Shown: in pieces, positions 1-6,773 of the stretch | Position numbering within the stretch: position 1 is the first letter of the stretch | Layout: every line of letters begins with the position of its first letter | Assembly (NCBI GenBank): GCA_002470165.1 | Contig: DKNF01000216.1 | Span: 1 to 11,903 of the forward strand | Reading direction: 5' to 3' | From: Betaproteobacteria bacterium UBA7395 | GTDB lineage: Bacteria; Pseudomonadota; Gammaproteobacteria; Burkholderiales; Rhodocyclaceae | Length of the DNA: 11,903 nucleotides | The notes under the pieces: model-generated | Told to the model about the DNA's origin: nothing | The model's input: the letters and a program-made list of their open reading frames with translations, nothing else | The model's database searches: none | Translations under genes and position numbers: made by a program

Positions 1-3000
1 GCCGTCGTTCTCGCCGCCGCCTGCTCCCTCCTTTTCACCGCCGCCAGAACCGGCTCCGCCGCCGGCGCCGACCACCACGCCGTTGAGATCGGAGCTGGCC
101 CTGGCGTCGACGCCAATGCTGGCGGCACTGGCGATATCGGCATCGGCAACGCGGGCGATGGTGTCGTGGCTGACGAGGGTGGTGCCGACCGACAGACCGA
201 TGCCGGCACTACCGCCGATGCCGGCGGCACCGGTGGCGTGTTCGACGCGGGTGTGGTGGTAGGCCCCCACCTGTACCGCCTGGCTGGCAGCGGCGCCGTC
301 GGCAACGCGACCGGCATTGGCGTTGATCGTCGCCCCGTCGGCGATCTCGGCCAGGGTCGTGCCGCCGACGTTGTTGACCGTGACCGCGCCGGCGGCGCCG
401 ACCGAGCCGGCGCTGCCGCCGATGCTGGCGGCAACGGTGTTGATTTCGTCGGTGCTGCTGGCAATCACGGCGGTGCCGCGGATCGTTTCGCTCAGTCGGC
501 GGTCGCGCAGATCGGCGGATTCGTCGCCGTTGATCTCGCCGTTGTCGATGTTCAGGGCGCTACCCCGGCCGCTGGCGGTGACCCGGGTGGCCGTCCCGCC
601 GATGCGTGCCGTGGTCGTGCCGTGGAGTTCGTTGACCGCAACGGCGCCGCCCAGTCCGACGCCGCCCTGGCCGATGCCAAGCGCCCCGGCGATGGTTTCG
701 ATGTCGCTGTCCGAGGTGGCGCTGACCAGCACGTTATCGTCGGCAAGCACTTCTGCCCCGCCGACAATTTCGGCCGTGGTCGCACCGCCGATGTGGTTGA
801 CCGCCACCGAACCGGCGACACCGGTATTGCCGCCGCCCGCGCCGGCAGCCAGCGACTGCAGCTGCTGGTCGCGTCTGGCGGTGAGCAGGACCGAGCCGCC
901 GCTGGCGGTCAGGTTGCCGCCACTGGCGCCGGCATACACCTGGCCGCCGATCTCGTTGTAGGAGCCGGCGATGCCGATGCCGGCACCGCTGCCGCCATAT
1001 GCCAGGGCCCCGGTAAGCACGCGGATGCGCGAGTCGTCGCTGGCCGTCAGGACGACGTCTCCGTCGGCCCGAAGGTCGCTGCCGATGCTGCGGGCGGTGG
1101 CGTTGTTGTCGATGGTGTTGACCGCCACCGAACCGGTCGCGGCATTGCTCTTGCCGGCGGCGCCGCCGGCGACCAGGGCGTCGATGCTGACGTTCTGGGT
1201 GGCGCTCAGGCGGGCGTTGCCGGCCTCGGCGTCGCTGTCGATCATCTCGGCGGTGACGCTGTCCTCGATCTCGTTGTAGGCGAAGCTGGCGCCAAGCGCG
1301 TTGCCGCCGCTGGCGGCGACCGTGCCGGAAACCGTGACGATGCTGGCGCTGTTGCCGGCACTGACGACGAGGTCTTGCACCGCGTCGAGGTTGCTGGCGT
1401 CGGTGATCGCGGCGCGGGTCGTGTTGTCGATCCGGTTGACCGCGATCGCGCCGTCGAAGGCGTATTGCGCCGAATAGCCCATGGCCGCGGCGACCGATAC
1501 CAGGCTGGCGTTGTTGCTGGCGTCGACGTGGATGTTCTGCGCGCCCAAGGCCGCGACATCGGCGACTTCGGCGGTGGTGGCGCTGGCGATGTCGTTGATC
1601 GAGATGCCGGCACCGACGCCGGCCTTGCCGCCATAGCTGGCCGAGCCGGCGACGGCCTTGATCACCGAGTTGTCATCGGCTTCGATCCGGGCGTCGCCGG
1701 TGACGCCGATATCGCCGTTGGCCAGGCGGGCGGTGGTCTGCGCATCGATGGTGTTGAAAGTGACCGAGCCGGCCAGCTGGTAGCTGCTGTTGGATTTCAG
1801 GCTGGCCGAGACGCCGGCGGCGATCGACAGGATGCTGGCTTCGTTGTCGGCGACGACGGCGAGGCTGTCGCTGCGCACCGTACCGTTGGCTTCGAGCAGT
1901 GCGGCGATTTCCGCGTTGACGGTGTTGTGGGTGTAGGCGCCGGCCAGGCCCGCACCGTTGCCGGTCGTCGTCGATACCGCCGCTCCGCCCGCGATGGCAT
2001 GCATCGCCGTGTCTTCGTTGGCTTCGACGCTGAGCGCCCCGGCGGTGATGTCGAGGTCGTCGCGGATGGCGGCGGAAACCGTGTTGTTCACGAGATTGAC
2101 CGCGGCCGAGCCGGAGACATTGAGCCCGAAGTCGCCCGCTTCCTTGTTGCCGGCAGTCGCTTTTTCTGGCGCCTTGGGGTCAGGCACGTTGTCGGCGGTG
2201 ACTGCCGCCGAGATGGCGTAGTTGCCGATCATGCCGTCGCTGAGCGCACGCACGCGGACCGCGCCGTCGGCCTCGGTCCGGCCATTGGCTTTGGCGGTGG
2301 CCGTGTCGCCCAGCCAGGCTTCGGTGACCCGGGTGAAATCGTTGGCGCCGGCGGCGACACCGAAGGCCCTGGTGGTGGATCTGACCACGCCGCCGGTGAC
2401 GGTGAGCGAGTCCACGTTGTCGCTGGCGCTGATGTTGATGTCACCCTGCAGCGTTTCGCTACCGGTGAATGCCGAAACGTTCAGGTTCGAGCCATCGTCG
2501 ATGCCGGCCCGCGTCGTGTTGTCGAGGATGGCGACGGCGACTGAGCCGCCGAAGGCATTCTTGCCGCCGGACGAACCGGCCATGGCGTAGTTGATCATCC
2601 TGACATCGGTATCGGCGCTGACGTCGAGCGCATTTGCATCGATGTCGACGGCGCCGACCCGCACTTCCGCATTGTGGGTGTAGGTGCCGACGATGACCGA
2701 GGCGCCAAAGCCGTTCTTGCCGCCGGAAGAGCTGAAGGGGACCGGATCGGCGGCAACGTTCACCATCTGCGACTCGACCTCGGCCGCGATATTCACCCGT
2801 TGGGCGATGGCCGGGTCCGGTACGTGGTGGCGGTTGATCTGCACGCCATCCTCGACGGTGACGGTGGCGTCGAGACCGACATTGTTGACATTGACCATGC
2901 CGCTCAGCGTCGTGCCGTCGTCGGCTGCGGCCTGACCGGAGGTCGTCGTCGCGGCGTCTACCCAGGTGCTGAAGAGCTGGTTGCCTTTGGAAACCGTGTC

Positions 3001-5910
3001 GGTGAAGCTGTCCCAGTCGCCGGTCTGGCCGAGCGCCTGGATCAGGTTGGCAATCCGGCTCTGCTCCAGCCACGGCAGCGCCGCACGGGCGCGCAGGTCG
3101 AGATTGCGCGCGGCGTCGAGGCGGGCCCCCTGGCGGACCAGCAGTTCGGCGTCGTTGTCCTGCGAACTGATCAGGATGGCGACGGCGGCGCCGTTCTTCT
3201 TTTCCGTGGCCGAGCCGCCGCTGAGCGTACCCTTGAAGTCGAGCGGCTTGGCGGTGTTCTTCTTGTCCGAGACTTCGGCGGCGACCGCCGAGTTGAGTGC
3301 GTCGGTGACCTGCGCTTCGAGGGTGGCGTCGCGGCCGGCCTTGAGCACGGCGTTTTCCTCGACCACGACCCGGGCGGCGTTCTGGTGGTCGACATAGGCA
3401 AAGGCACCGGCCAGGCCGACTTCCTTGAGGAAACTGCTGGATTCGTCGTTGCCGCCCTTGTTTTCGCCTTCCTGGGTCAGCTTGTCGAAGACCGATTTGA
3501 TGCCGTCCTGGATCTTGGTTTGACCGGTGACGTCATCCTGGACCTTGGCGACCCGTGTGCCCAGCGTATCGCCGATGACGACGGCGGCTGCATGCTTGTT
3601 GTTCAGGGTGTTCATGACCGCGCCGACCCGTGCATCCTGGCCGGCGTCGATGGTGCCGGCGAAGCGGGTTTCGGCATCGAGATCGGAGAGCGCGACGACG
3701 ACCGCGACGCCGATGGCGCCCTCGCTGTCGCCAGCCGAGGCCGAAATGTCGAAGGTCTTGTTCTGCTCGGCGTCGATGGCGACGTCACCGCTCGCCTTGA
3801 CCAGCGTGCCGCTGCCGACCGTGGTCAGGGCCGAGCCTTCGGCGTGGCTGACATTGGCGGTGATGGTGACCGGCAGCTTCGACGAGACCTGCATGGCGGT
3901 CACGGCGGTTTCGACCTTGCTGTCCGACTGGCTCTTCAGCGCGACATTACCGCCGGTCGATTCGATGCGCGTGTTCTGACCGATATTCAGTTGCGCATTC
4001 GCGTCGGTGACTGCGACGACGGCGCCGAGATGCAATCCCTGAACGCTGGCTTGGGCGTGCGTGACGGCATGGGCAGCGACCTGGATGTCGTCGCTGGCGA
4101 TGATCTTGACGTTGTCGGCGATGTTGACCGCGGCATTCGCCTTCAGTACCTGGACGCTGGCCAGCAGGCCGGATGAGCCCAGCGTGTCGAGCAGCCCTTC
4201 GAAGAGTCCGGGGTCGCCGGCACCGGCATCGTCTTCCGTCATCACGCCGGCATCGACCAGTTGCTGGCGTTGCGCCGCCTTGTCTTCTTCGCTCAGGTAT
4301 TCGGCGACCGGATTGCCTTCGGCGTCGTAGCTGTTGTACAGGTTGGCTTCCGACAGCGAGTCGGTCAGCGCAGTGGATGCCTCGGCGGTGATGCTGACCC
4401 GCTTGCCGCGAATGTCGACGTTGTCACCGAGTGTGACTTCAGCCGTATTCGAACCGACACCGATGAGGACGACCGGGGTGATCAGCGCGCCTTCGGCGCT
4501 ACGCGCCGTCAGCGTGACATCGCCGGCGGTGTGAGCCGGCGTGTTGGTGTGGGCGTAGAGGCTGGCGCCGTCGCCCAGTTCGATGCGCGGGGCTTCCAGG
4601 GTGATGTTGCCGGAGTTGCCGATCGACACCGCATCGCGGTGTTGCGCCTGGGTGGCGGTCAGGGCATCGACGATGTTGCGGGTCGAAACCATCACGCCGT
4701 CGTGGATGGTGATGCGCTTGTCGGCTTGCAGGGTGTAGTCGGTGCCGACCAGACGTTGATCGCTGCTGATGTCGATTTCTTCCGGGTCGATCAGCACGTG
4801 GCCGGCGGCGCCGCCACCGGCAGATCGGGCTTCCAGGCTGCCCGACCAGGCAACCTGCTTCTTTGCCGAAAACTCGACGAAACCGCCGTCGCCACTGTCG
4901 CCGGCATTGGCGGCAACGCTGGCACCGCTGGCCAGGCTGGCATTGCGGTCGGCAAACAGGGTGACCGAGCCGCCGGCCGAGTCGATACCGTGGCCGGAGG
5001 CCGAAATCAGCGCACCGGTGTCGACGCCAATATCGCCGCCGGCGCGGATGTCGATGGTGCCGCCGGCGCGCCCGGCGATGCCATCGGCCGCAACCGTACC
5101 GGCAATGCTGACGTTGCCGCTGGCGAGAATGTGGATTTCGCCATCGATGCTGGCCAGCGCGTTGCCGCCGACCAGTCCCTGGGTATTGACCATCTGCTCG
5201 ATCCGGGTGAGCGCCTGGGGACCGCTGCCGATCCGGCCGCTGGCGGCAACAAGGACTTCATCGCCGGTCAGGCCGAGGCGACCCGCTGCATTGACCTGGC
5301 CGCGGATGGCGATCAGGCCGGATTCGGAAATCGGGAAATTGCCGGCCTTCAGTTGTTCGGCCGCAAAATTGTTGATGTTGCCGGAGCCGCCGAGCAGTGT
5401 TTCGAGGAAAGCCGCATCCGGGGTGCTGACCGTCAGCGAGCCGACATTGATGACGCCGCCGGCACCGACGACGAAACCGTGCGGGTTGGCGAAATAGACA
5501 TCGCCGCCGATGACGCCGTTCTTGTAGCTGTTGAGGATGCCGTCAATGGTCGTGCGCTGGTCGCGGACGATGTTGATCAGTGCGTTGGCTGAGCCGGGGA
5601 CGTGCAGGTTGGCGATGTATCCGGCACTGACATTGAAGCGGGAGAAGGAGTTGAAGGCATTGCCGTTCTGGATGGTCGTCGTGTAGATGTCGGTGGTGTT
5701 GCCTTGCTGCACGAGCGAGGTGCCGGTCCGTCCGTCGATCACGATGTCCTGGCCGTACACGGTGAAGCTGGGGCCGACCAGCAGTGTGCCGACGAGCAGC
5801 CGGGAAGTGACGCTTGAAGATTTGACTTTGCCGCGGCCCTTGGCGTTTTCGCCAACAACCTGCCAGACGCGTTTGGCGTGATTCCAGATCGTGCGGTAAA
5901 TGTGATTCAT
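1..5910 (-). CDS. Giant ESPR-type filamentous adhesin, leukotoxin-LktA-like family (N-terminal 1970 codons, C-terminus off the window)
   Basis: Probably a very large surface-exposed or secreted beta-helical adhesin exported by a type V (two-partner) route. Seen: reading from the ATG at 5910 the frame is open to base 1, and an in-frame TAA two codons upstream fixes the start. Residues 1-28 form an ESPR (MNHIYRTIWNHAKRVW, ending NAKGRGK). A hydrophobic stretch (about 37-50) and a plausible cleavage site near residue 53 follow. The TPS/haemagglutination-like domain starts at about 55, with NAFNSFSRFN (84-93) and FANPHG (140-145), the FxxPxG signature of LktA-like adhesins. From about residue 600 the protein is degenerate repeats, most regular at 1270-1850. 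There are no cysteines in the N-terminal part I re-read, usual for such passengers. The family name comes from a Fusobacterium leukotoxin; nothing here shows toxicity. No TpsB transporter is visible, so it must lie past base 1 or elsewhere. A C-terminal autotransporter barrel cannot be excluded. Confidence 0.88.
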   Translation of the reverse strand, partial: MNHIYRTIWNHAKRVWQVVGENAKGRGKVKSSSVTSRLLVGTLLVGPSFTVYGQDIVIDGRTGTSLVQQGNTTDIYTTTIQNGNAFNSFSRFNVSAGYIANLHVPGSANALINIVRDQRTTIDGILNSYKNGVIGGDVYFANPHGFVVGAGGVINVGSLTVSTPDAAFLETLLGGSGNINNFAAEQLKAGNFPISESGLIAIRGQVNAAGRLGLTGDEVLVAASGRIGSGPQALTRIEQMVNTQGLVGGNALASIDGEIHILASGNVSIAGTVAADGIAGRAGGTIDIRAGGDIGVDTGALISASGHGIDSAGGSVTLFADRNASLASGASVAANAGDSGDGGFVEFSAKKQVAWSGSLEARSAGGGAAGHVLIDPEEIDISSDQRLVGTDYTLQADKRITIHDGVMVSTRNIVDALTATQAQHRDAVSIGNSGNITLEAPRIELGDGASLYAHTNTPAHTAGDVTLTARSAEGALITPVVLIGVGSNTAEVTLGDNVDIRGKRVSITAEASTALTDSLSEANLYNSYDAEGNPVAEYLSEEDKAAQRQQLVDAGVMTEDDAGAGDPGLFEGLLDTLGSSGLLASVQVLKANAAVNIADNVKIIASDDIQVAAHAVTHAQASVQGLHLGAVVAVTDANAQLNIGQNTRIESTGGNVALKSQSDSKVETAVTAMQVSSKLPVTITANVSHAEGSALTTVGSGTLVKASGDVAIDAEQNKTFDISASAGDSEGAIGVAVVVALSDLDAETRFAGTIDAGQDARVGAVMNTLNNKHAAAVVIGDTLGTRVAKVQDDVTGQTKIQDGIKSVFDKLTQEGENKGGNDESSSFLKEVGLAGAFAYVDHQNAARVVVEENAVLKAGRDATLEAQVTDALNSAVAAEVSDKKNTAKPLDFKGTLSGGSATEKKNGAAVAILISSQDNDAELLVRQGARLDAARNLDLRARAALPWLEQSRIANLIQALGQTGDWDSFTDTVSKGNQLFSTWVDAATTTSGQAAADDGTTLSGMVNVNNVGLDATVTVEDGVQINRHHVPDPAIAQRVNIAAEVESQMVNVAADPVPFSSSGGKNGFGASVIVGTYTHNAEVRVGAVDIDANALDVSADTDVRMINYAMAGSSGGKNAFGGSVAVAILDNTTRAGIDDGSNLNVSAFTGSETLQGDINISASDNVDSLTVTGGVVRSTTRAFGVAAGANDFTRVTEAWLGDTATAKANGRTEADGAVRVRALSDGMIGNYAISAAVTADNVPDPKAPEKATAGNKEAGDFGLNVSGSAAVNLVNNTVSAAIRDDLDITAGALSVEANEDTAMHAIAGGAAVSTTTGNGAGLAGAYTHNTVNAEIAALLEANGTVRSDSLAVVADNEASILSIAAGVSASLKSNSSYQLAGSVTFNTIDAQTTARLANGDIGVTGDARIEADDNSVIKAVAGSASYGGKAGVGAGISINDIASATTAEVADVAALGAQNIHVDASNNASLVSVAAAMGYSAQYAFDGAIAVNRIDNTTRAAITDASNLDAVQDLVVSAGNSASIVTVSGTVAASGGNALGASFAYNEIEDSVTAEMIDSDAEAGNARLSATQNVSIDALVAGGAAGKSNAATGSVAVNTIDNNATARSIGSDLRADGDVVLTASDDSRIRVLTGALAYGGSGAGIGIAGSYNEIGGQVYAGASGGNLTASGGSVLLTARRDQQLQSLAAGAGGGNTGVAGSVAVNHIGGATTAEIVGGAEVLADDNVLVSATSDSDIETIAGALGIGQGGVGLGGAVAVNELHGTTTARIGGTATRVTASGRGSALNIDNGEINGDESADLRDRRLSETIRGTAVIASSTDEINTVAASIGGSAGSVGAAGAVTVNNVGGTTLAEIADGATINANAGRVADGAAASQAVQVGAYHHTRVEHATGAAGIGGSAGIGLSVGTTLVSHDTIARVADADIASAASIGVDARASSDLNGVVVGAGGGAGSGGGEKEGAGGGENDG
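340..2140 (-). repeat. Regular tandem ~53-residue repeats within the adhesin
   Basis: A degenerate unit of the form (A/S)VAVN-x-I-x-x-x-TTA-x-I, then an alternating V/A-rich strand region and a Gly/Ala-rich turn, recurs in one frame. The anchor Asn codon (N of VN, YN, IN, FN or HN) lies at 2095, 1924, 1753, 1594, 1435, 1273, 1117, 955, 796, 631 and 373. The steps are 171, 171, 159, 159, 162, 156, 162, 159, 165 and 258 bases, so 52-57 residues apart except the last, which holds an insertion. Looser copies extend upstream (anchors near 2530 and 2671, and less clear ones towards 4100). The spacing fits the 53-residue tandem repeat of LktA-type adhesins. DNA identity between units is low, so they are old repeats under protein-level selection. 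Confidence 0.8.
5749..5910 (-). other. ESPR extended signal peptide of the adhesin
   Basis: This segment encodes residues 1-54. The first 28 residues carry the conserved ESPR pattern: aromatic and basic residues near the start (IYRTIWN), then RVWQVV and the NAKGRGK block. A hydrophobic core, LLVGTLLVG, and a small-residue region (VYGQ, then DIVIDG) follow. ESPRs are known from large type V secreted proteins of beta- and gammaproteobacteria, where they slow inner-membrane targeting through Sec. The exact cleavage point (after G53 or Q54) is a guess. Confidence 0.85.
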
Positions 5911-5956
5911 GCCTTAACCCCGGGATTGTCAGTTCTCGACTTGAGCGTCTGGCCGG

Positions 5957-5972
5957 TGCGACGGCTGTCGCA
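5957..5972 (-). promoter_or_regulatory. Small hairpin in the adhesin leader
   Basis: TGCGAC-ggct-GTCGCA on the plus strand gives a 6-bp stem with a 4-base loop, about 47 bases upstream of the adhesin start codon. It would form in the leader RNA if transcription begins upstream of 5972. No T-run follows it on the minus strand, so it is not an intrinsic terminator. The role is unknown. Confidence 0.3.
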
Positions 5973-6002
5973 GCGGGCGAGGTACGCCGTTCGTAATAGA
6001 TG

Positions 6003-6026
6003 GCCGATCTTAGATAATTGATCGGC
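6003..6026. promoter_or_regulatory. Perfect 7-bp inverted repeat with AT-rich 10-bp spacer; candidate operator
   Basis: GCCGATC and GATCGGC flank the spacer ttagataatt. Arm centres lie 17 bp apart, which suits a dimeric DNA-binding protein. The AT-rich spacer, in an otherwise GC-rich region, could also be part of a promoter -10 region. As a terminator for the regulator gene it is poor, since no T-run follows on the minus strand. Function is inferred from symmetry only. Confidence 0.4.
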
Positions 6027-6086
6027 ATCGGAACTGACATTTGCTGACTAAGGGGAAGGCACTTGCGGCAAGGGTTTACGGCAAAA

Positions 6087-6773
6087 TCAGAGGGATTTCA
6101 GCGGGTCGAGGAAAACGTAGCCTTGATTGCGCAGTGCGCGTAAGGGATTGGCCTGGGGGACGCAGGCGGCGATCTTCCGGCGCAGCCGGCTGACAATGGC
6201 TTCCAGGCGCCGCGGGTCGTAGCTCAGGTAATTCTCGCCGAGTGCCGCGACGATTTCCGCCCGGTTTGCCTGCTGGCCATGGCTGCCTGCCAGTAGCCGG
6301 ATCAGCGTGGCTTCGGCGGTGGTCAGCGGAATGCTCTGGCCATCCGGGGCATTGAGGCTGAACTTGCTGCCATCGAATTGCCAGCTGTCGGGCTGGCCGG
6401 TGTCGCGGGGTATCGTACGCGCCCTGGCCTCGATGACGGCAATCAGTTCTTCCATGGCCACGGGTTTGCAGAGGTAATTGTCGGCGCCCTGGCGCAATCC
6501 GGCGATCCGGTCGCTCAGCGTCGTTCTTGCCGTCAGCATGACAATGCCGATCTGCGGATGGCTCAAGCGCAGGCGCTCGGCGATGTTCAGTCCGTCCTCG
6601 CCGGGAAGGCCGAGATCGAGAACCAGAATGTCGGGGATGAATCCTTGCCGCATGGCGGCGTCGAGAGCGGCGCCGTCGCCGTAGCCGGCAACGCGATAGC
6701 CTGCGCGTTCCAGATTGAAGTGCACGTCGTCGAGCAGATCCTCGTTGTCTTCCACCAGGGCGATATTGATCAT
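6087..6773 (-). CDS. OmpR/PhoB-family response regulator
   Basis: A 228-residue transcription factor, normal length for the family. The receiver domain (about 1-115) has the full phosphorylation set: acidic pocket E8-D9, phospho-acceptor D53 in ILVLDLGLPGEDG, the switch residue T81 in MLTAR, and K103 in CKP. The C-terminal winged-helix DNA-binding domain (about 130-225) has the typical LTTAEATLIRLL start and a recognition-helix region DPRRLEAIVSRLRRKI, ending in the wing GYVF. Its ATG overlaps the kinase stop codon as ATGA, so the two are translationally coupled and the kinase is the likely phosphodonor. The targets are unknown; the adhesin directly downstream and the operon's own promoter are the obvious candidates. 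OmpR-type regulators usually bind tandem direct repeats, and such repeats lie in front of the kinase gene. Confidence 0.93.
   Translation of the reverse strand: MINIALVEDNEDLLDDVHFNLERAGYRVAGYGDGAALDAAMRQGFIPDILVLDLGLPGEDGLNIAERLRLSHPQIGIVMLTARTTLSDRIAGLRQGADNYLCKPVAMEELIAVIEARARTIPRDTGQPDSWQFDGSKFSLNAPDGQSIPLTTAEATLIRLLAGSHGQQANRAEIVAALGENYLSYDPRRLEAIVSRLRRKIAACVPQANPLRALRNQGYVFLDPLKSL

Larger units (their letters stand above)
5911..6086 (-). promoter_or_regulatory. Non-coding upstream region of the adhesin gene with nested inverted repeats
   Basis: This 176-base gap between the response-regulator stop and the adhesin ATG should hold the adhesin promoter and 5' leader. I see no convincing sigma70 -35/-10 pair. 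It contains four short inverted repeats: TGTCAGTTC at 5927-5935 with its exact complement GAACTGACA at 6031-6039; GCCGATC/GATCGGC at 6003-6026; TGCGAC/GTCGCA at 5957-5972; and CTTGC/GCAAG at 6062-6072. The adhesin start has only a weak ribosome site (GGGG and AAGG just upstream of ATG). Read-through from the two-component operon is possible, because no U-rich terminator is visible after the regulator gene. Confidence 0.5.

Noticed and set aside
340..2140. CRISPR array or DNA satellite
   Set aside because: The periodicity of about 160 bases is in the protein code, in one frame, with low DNA identity between units, and there are no short identical repeats with unique spacers.
166..5592. Three long plus-strand open frames (166-2544, 2674-4176, 4261-5592) opposite the adhesin
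   Set aside because: All share the codon register of the minus-strand adhesin and are low-complexity Gly/Ala/Asp/Val/Arg strings without any recognisable domain. They arise because the GC-rich repeat gene lacks stop complements on the other strand. The minus frame has a signal peptide, a TPS domain and periodic repeats.
6003..6026. Intrinsic terminator for the response-regulator gene
   Set aside because: The inverted repeat is there, but no T-run follows on the minus strand and the loop is 10 bases, so an operator or an unknown role fits better.
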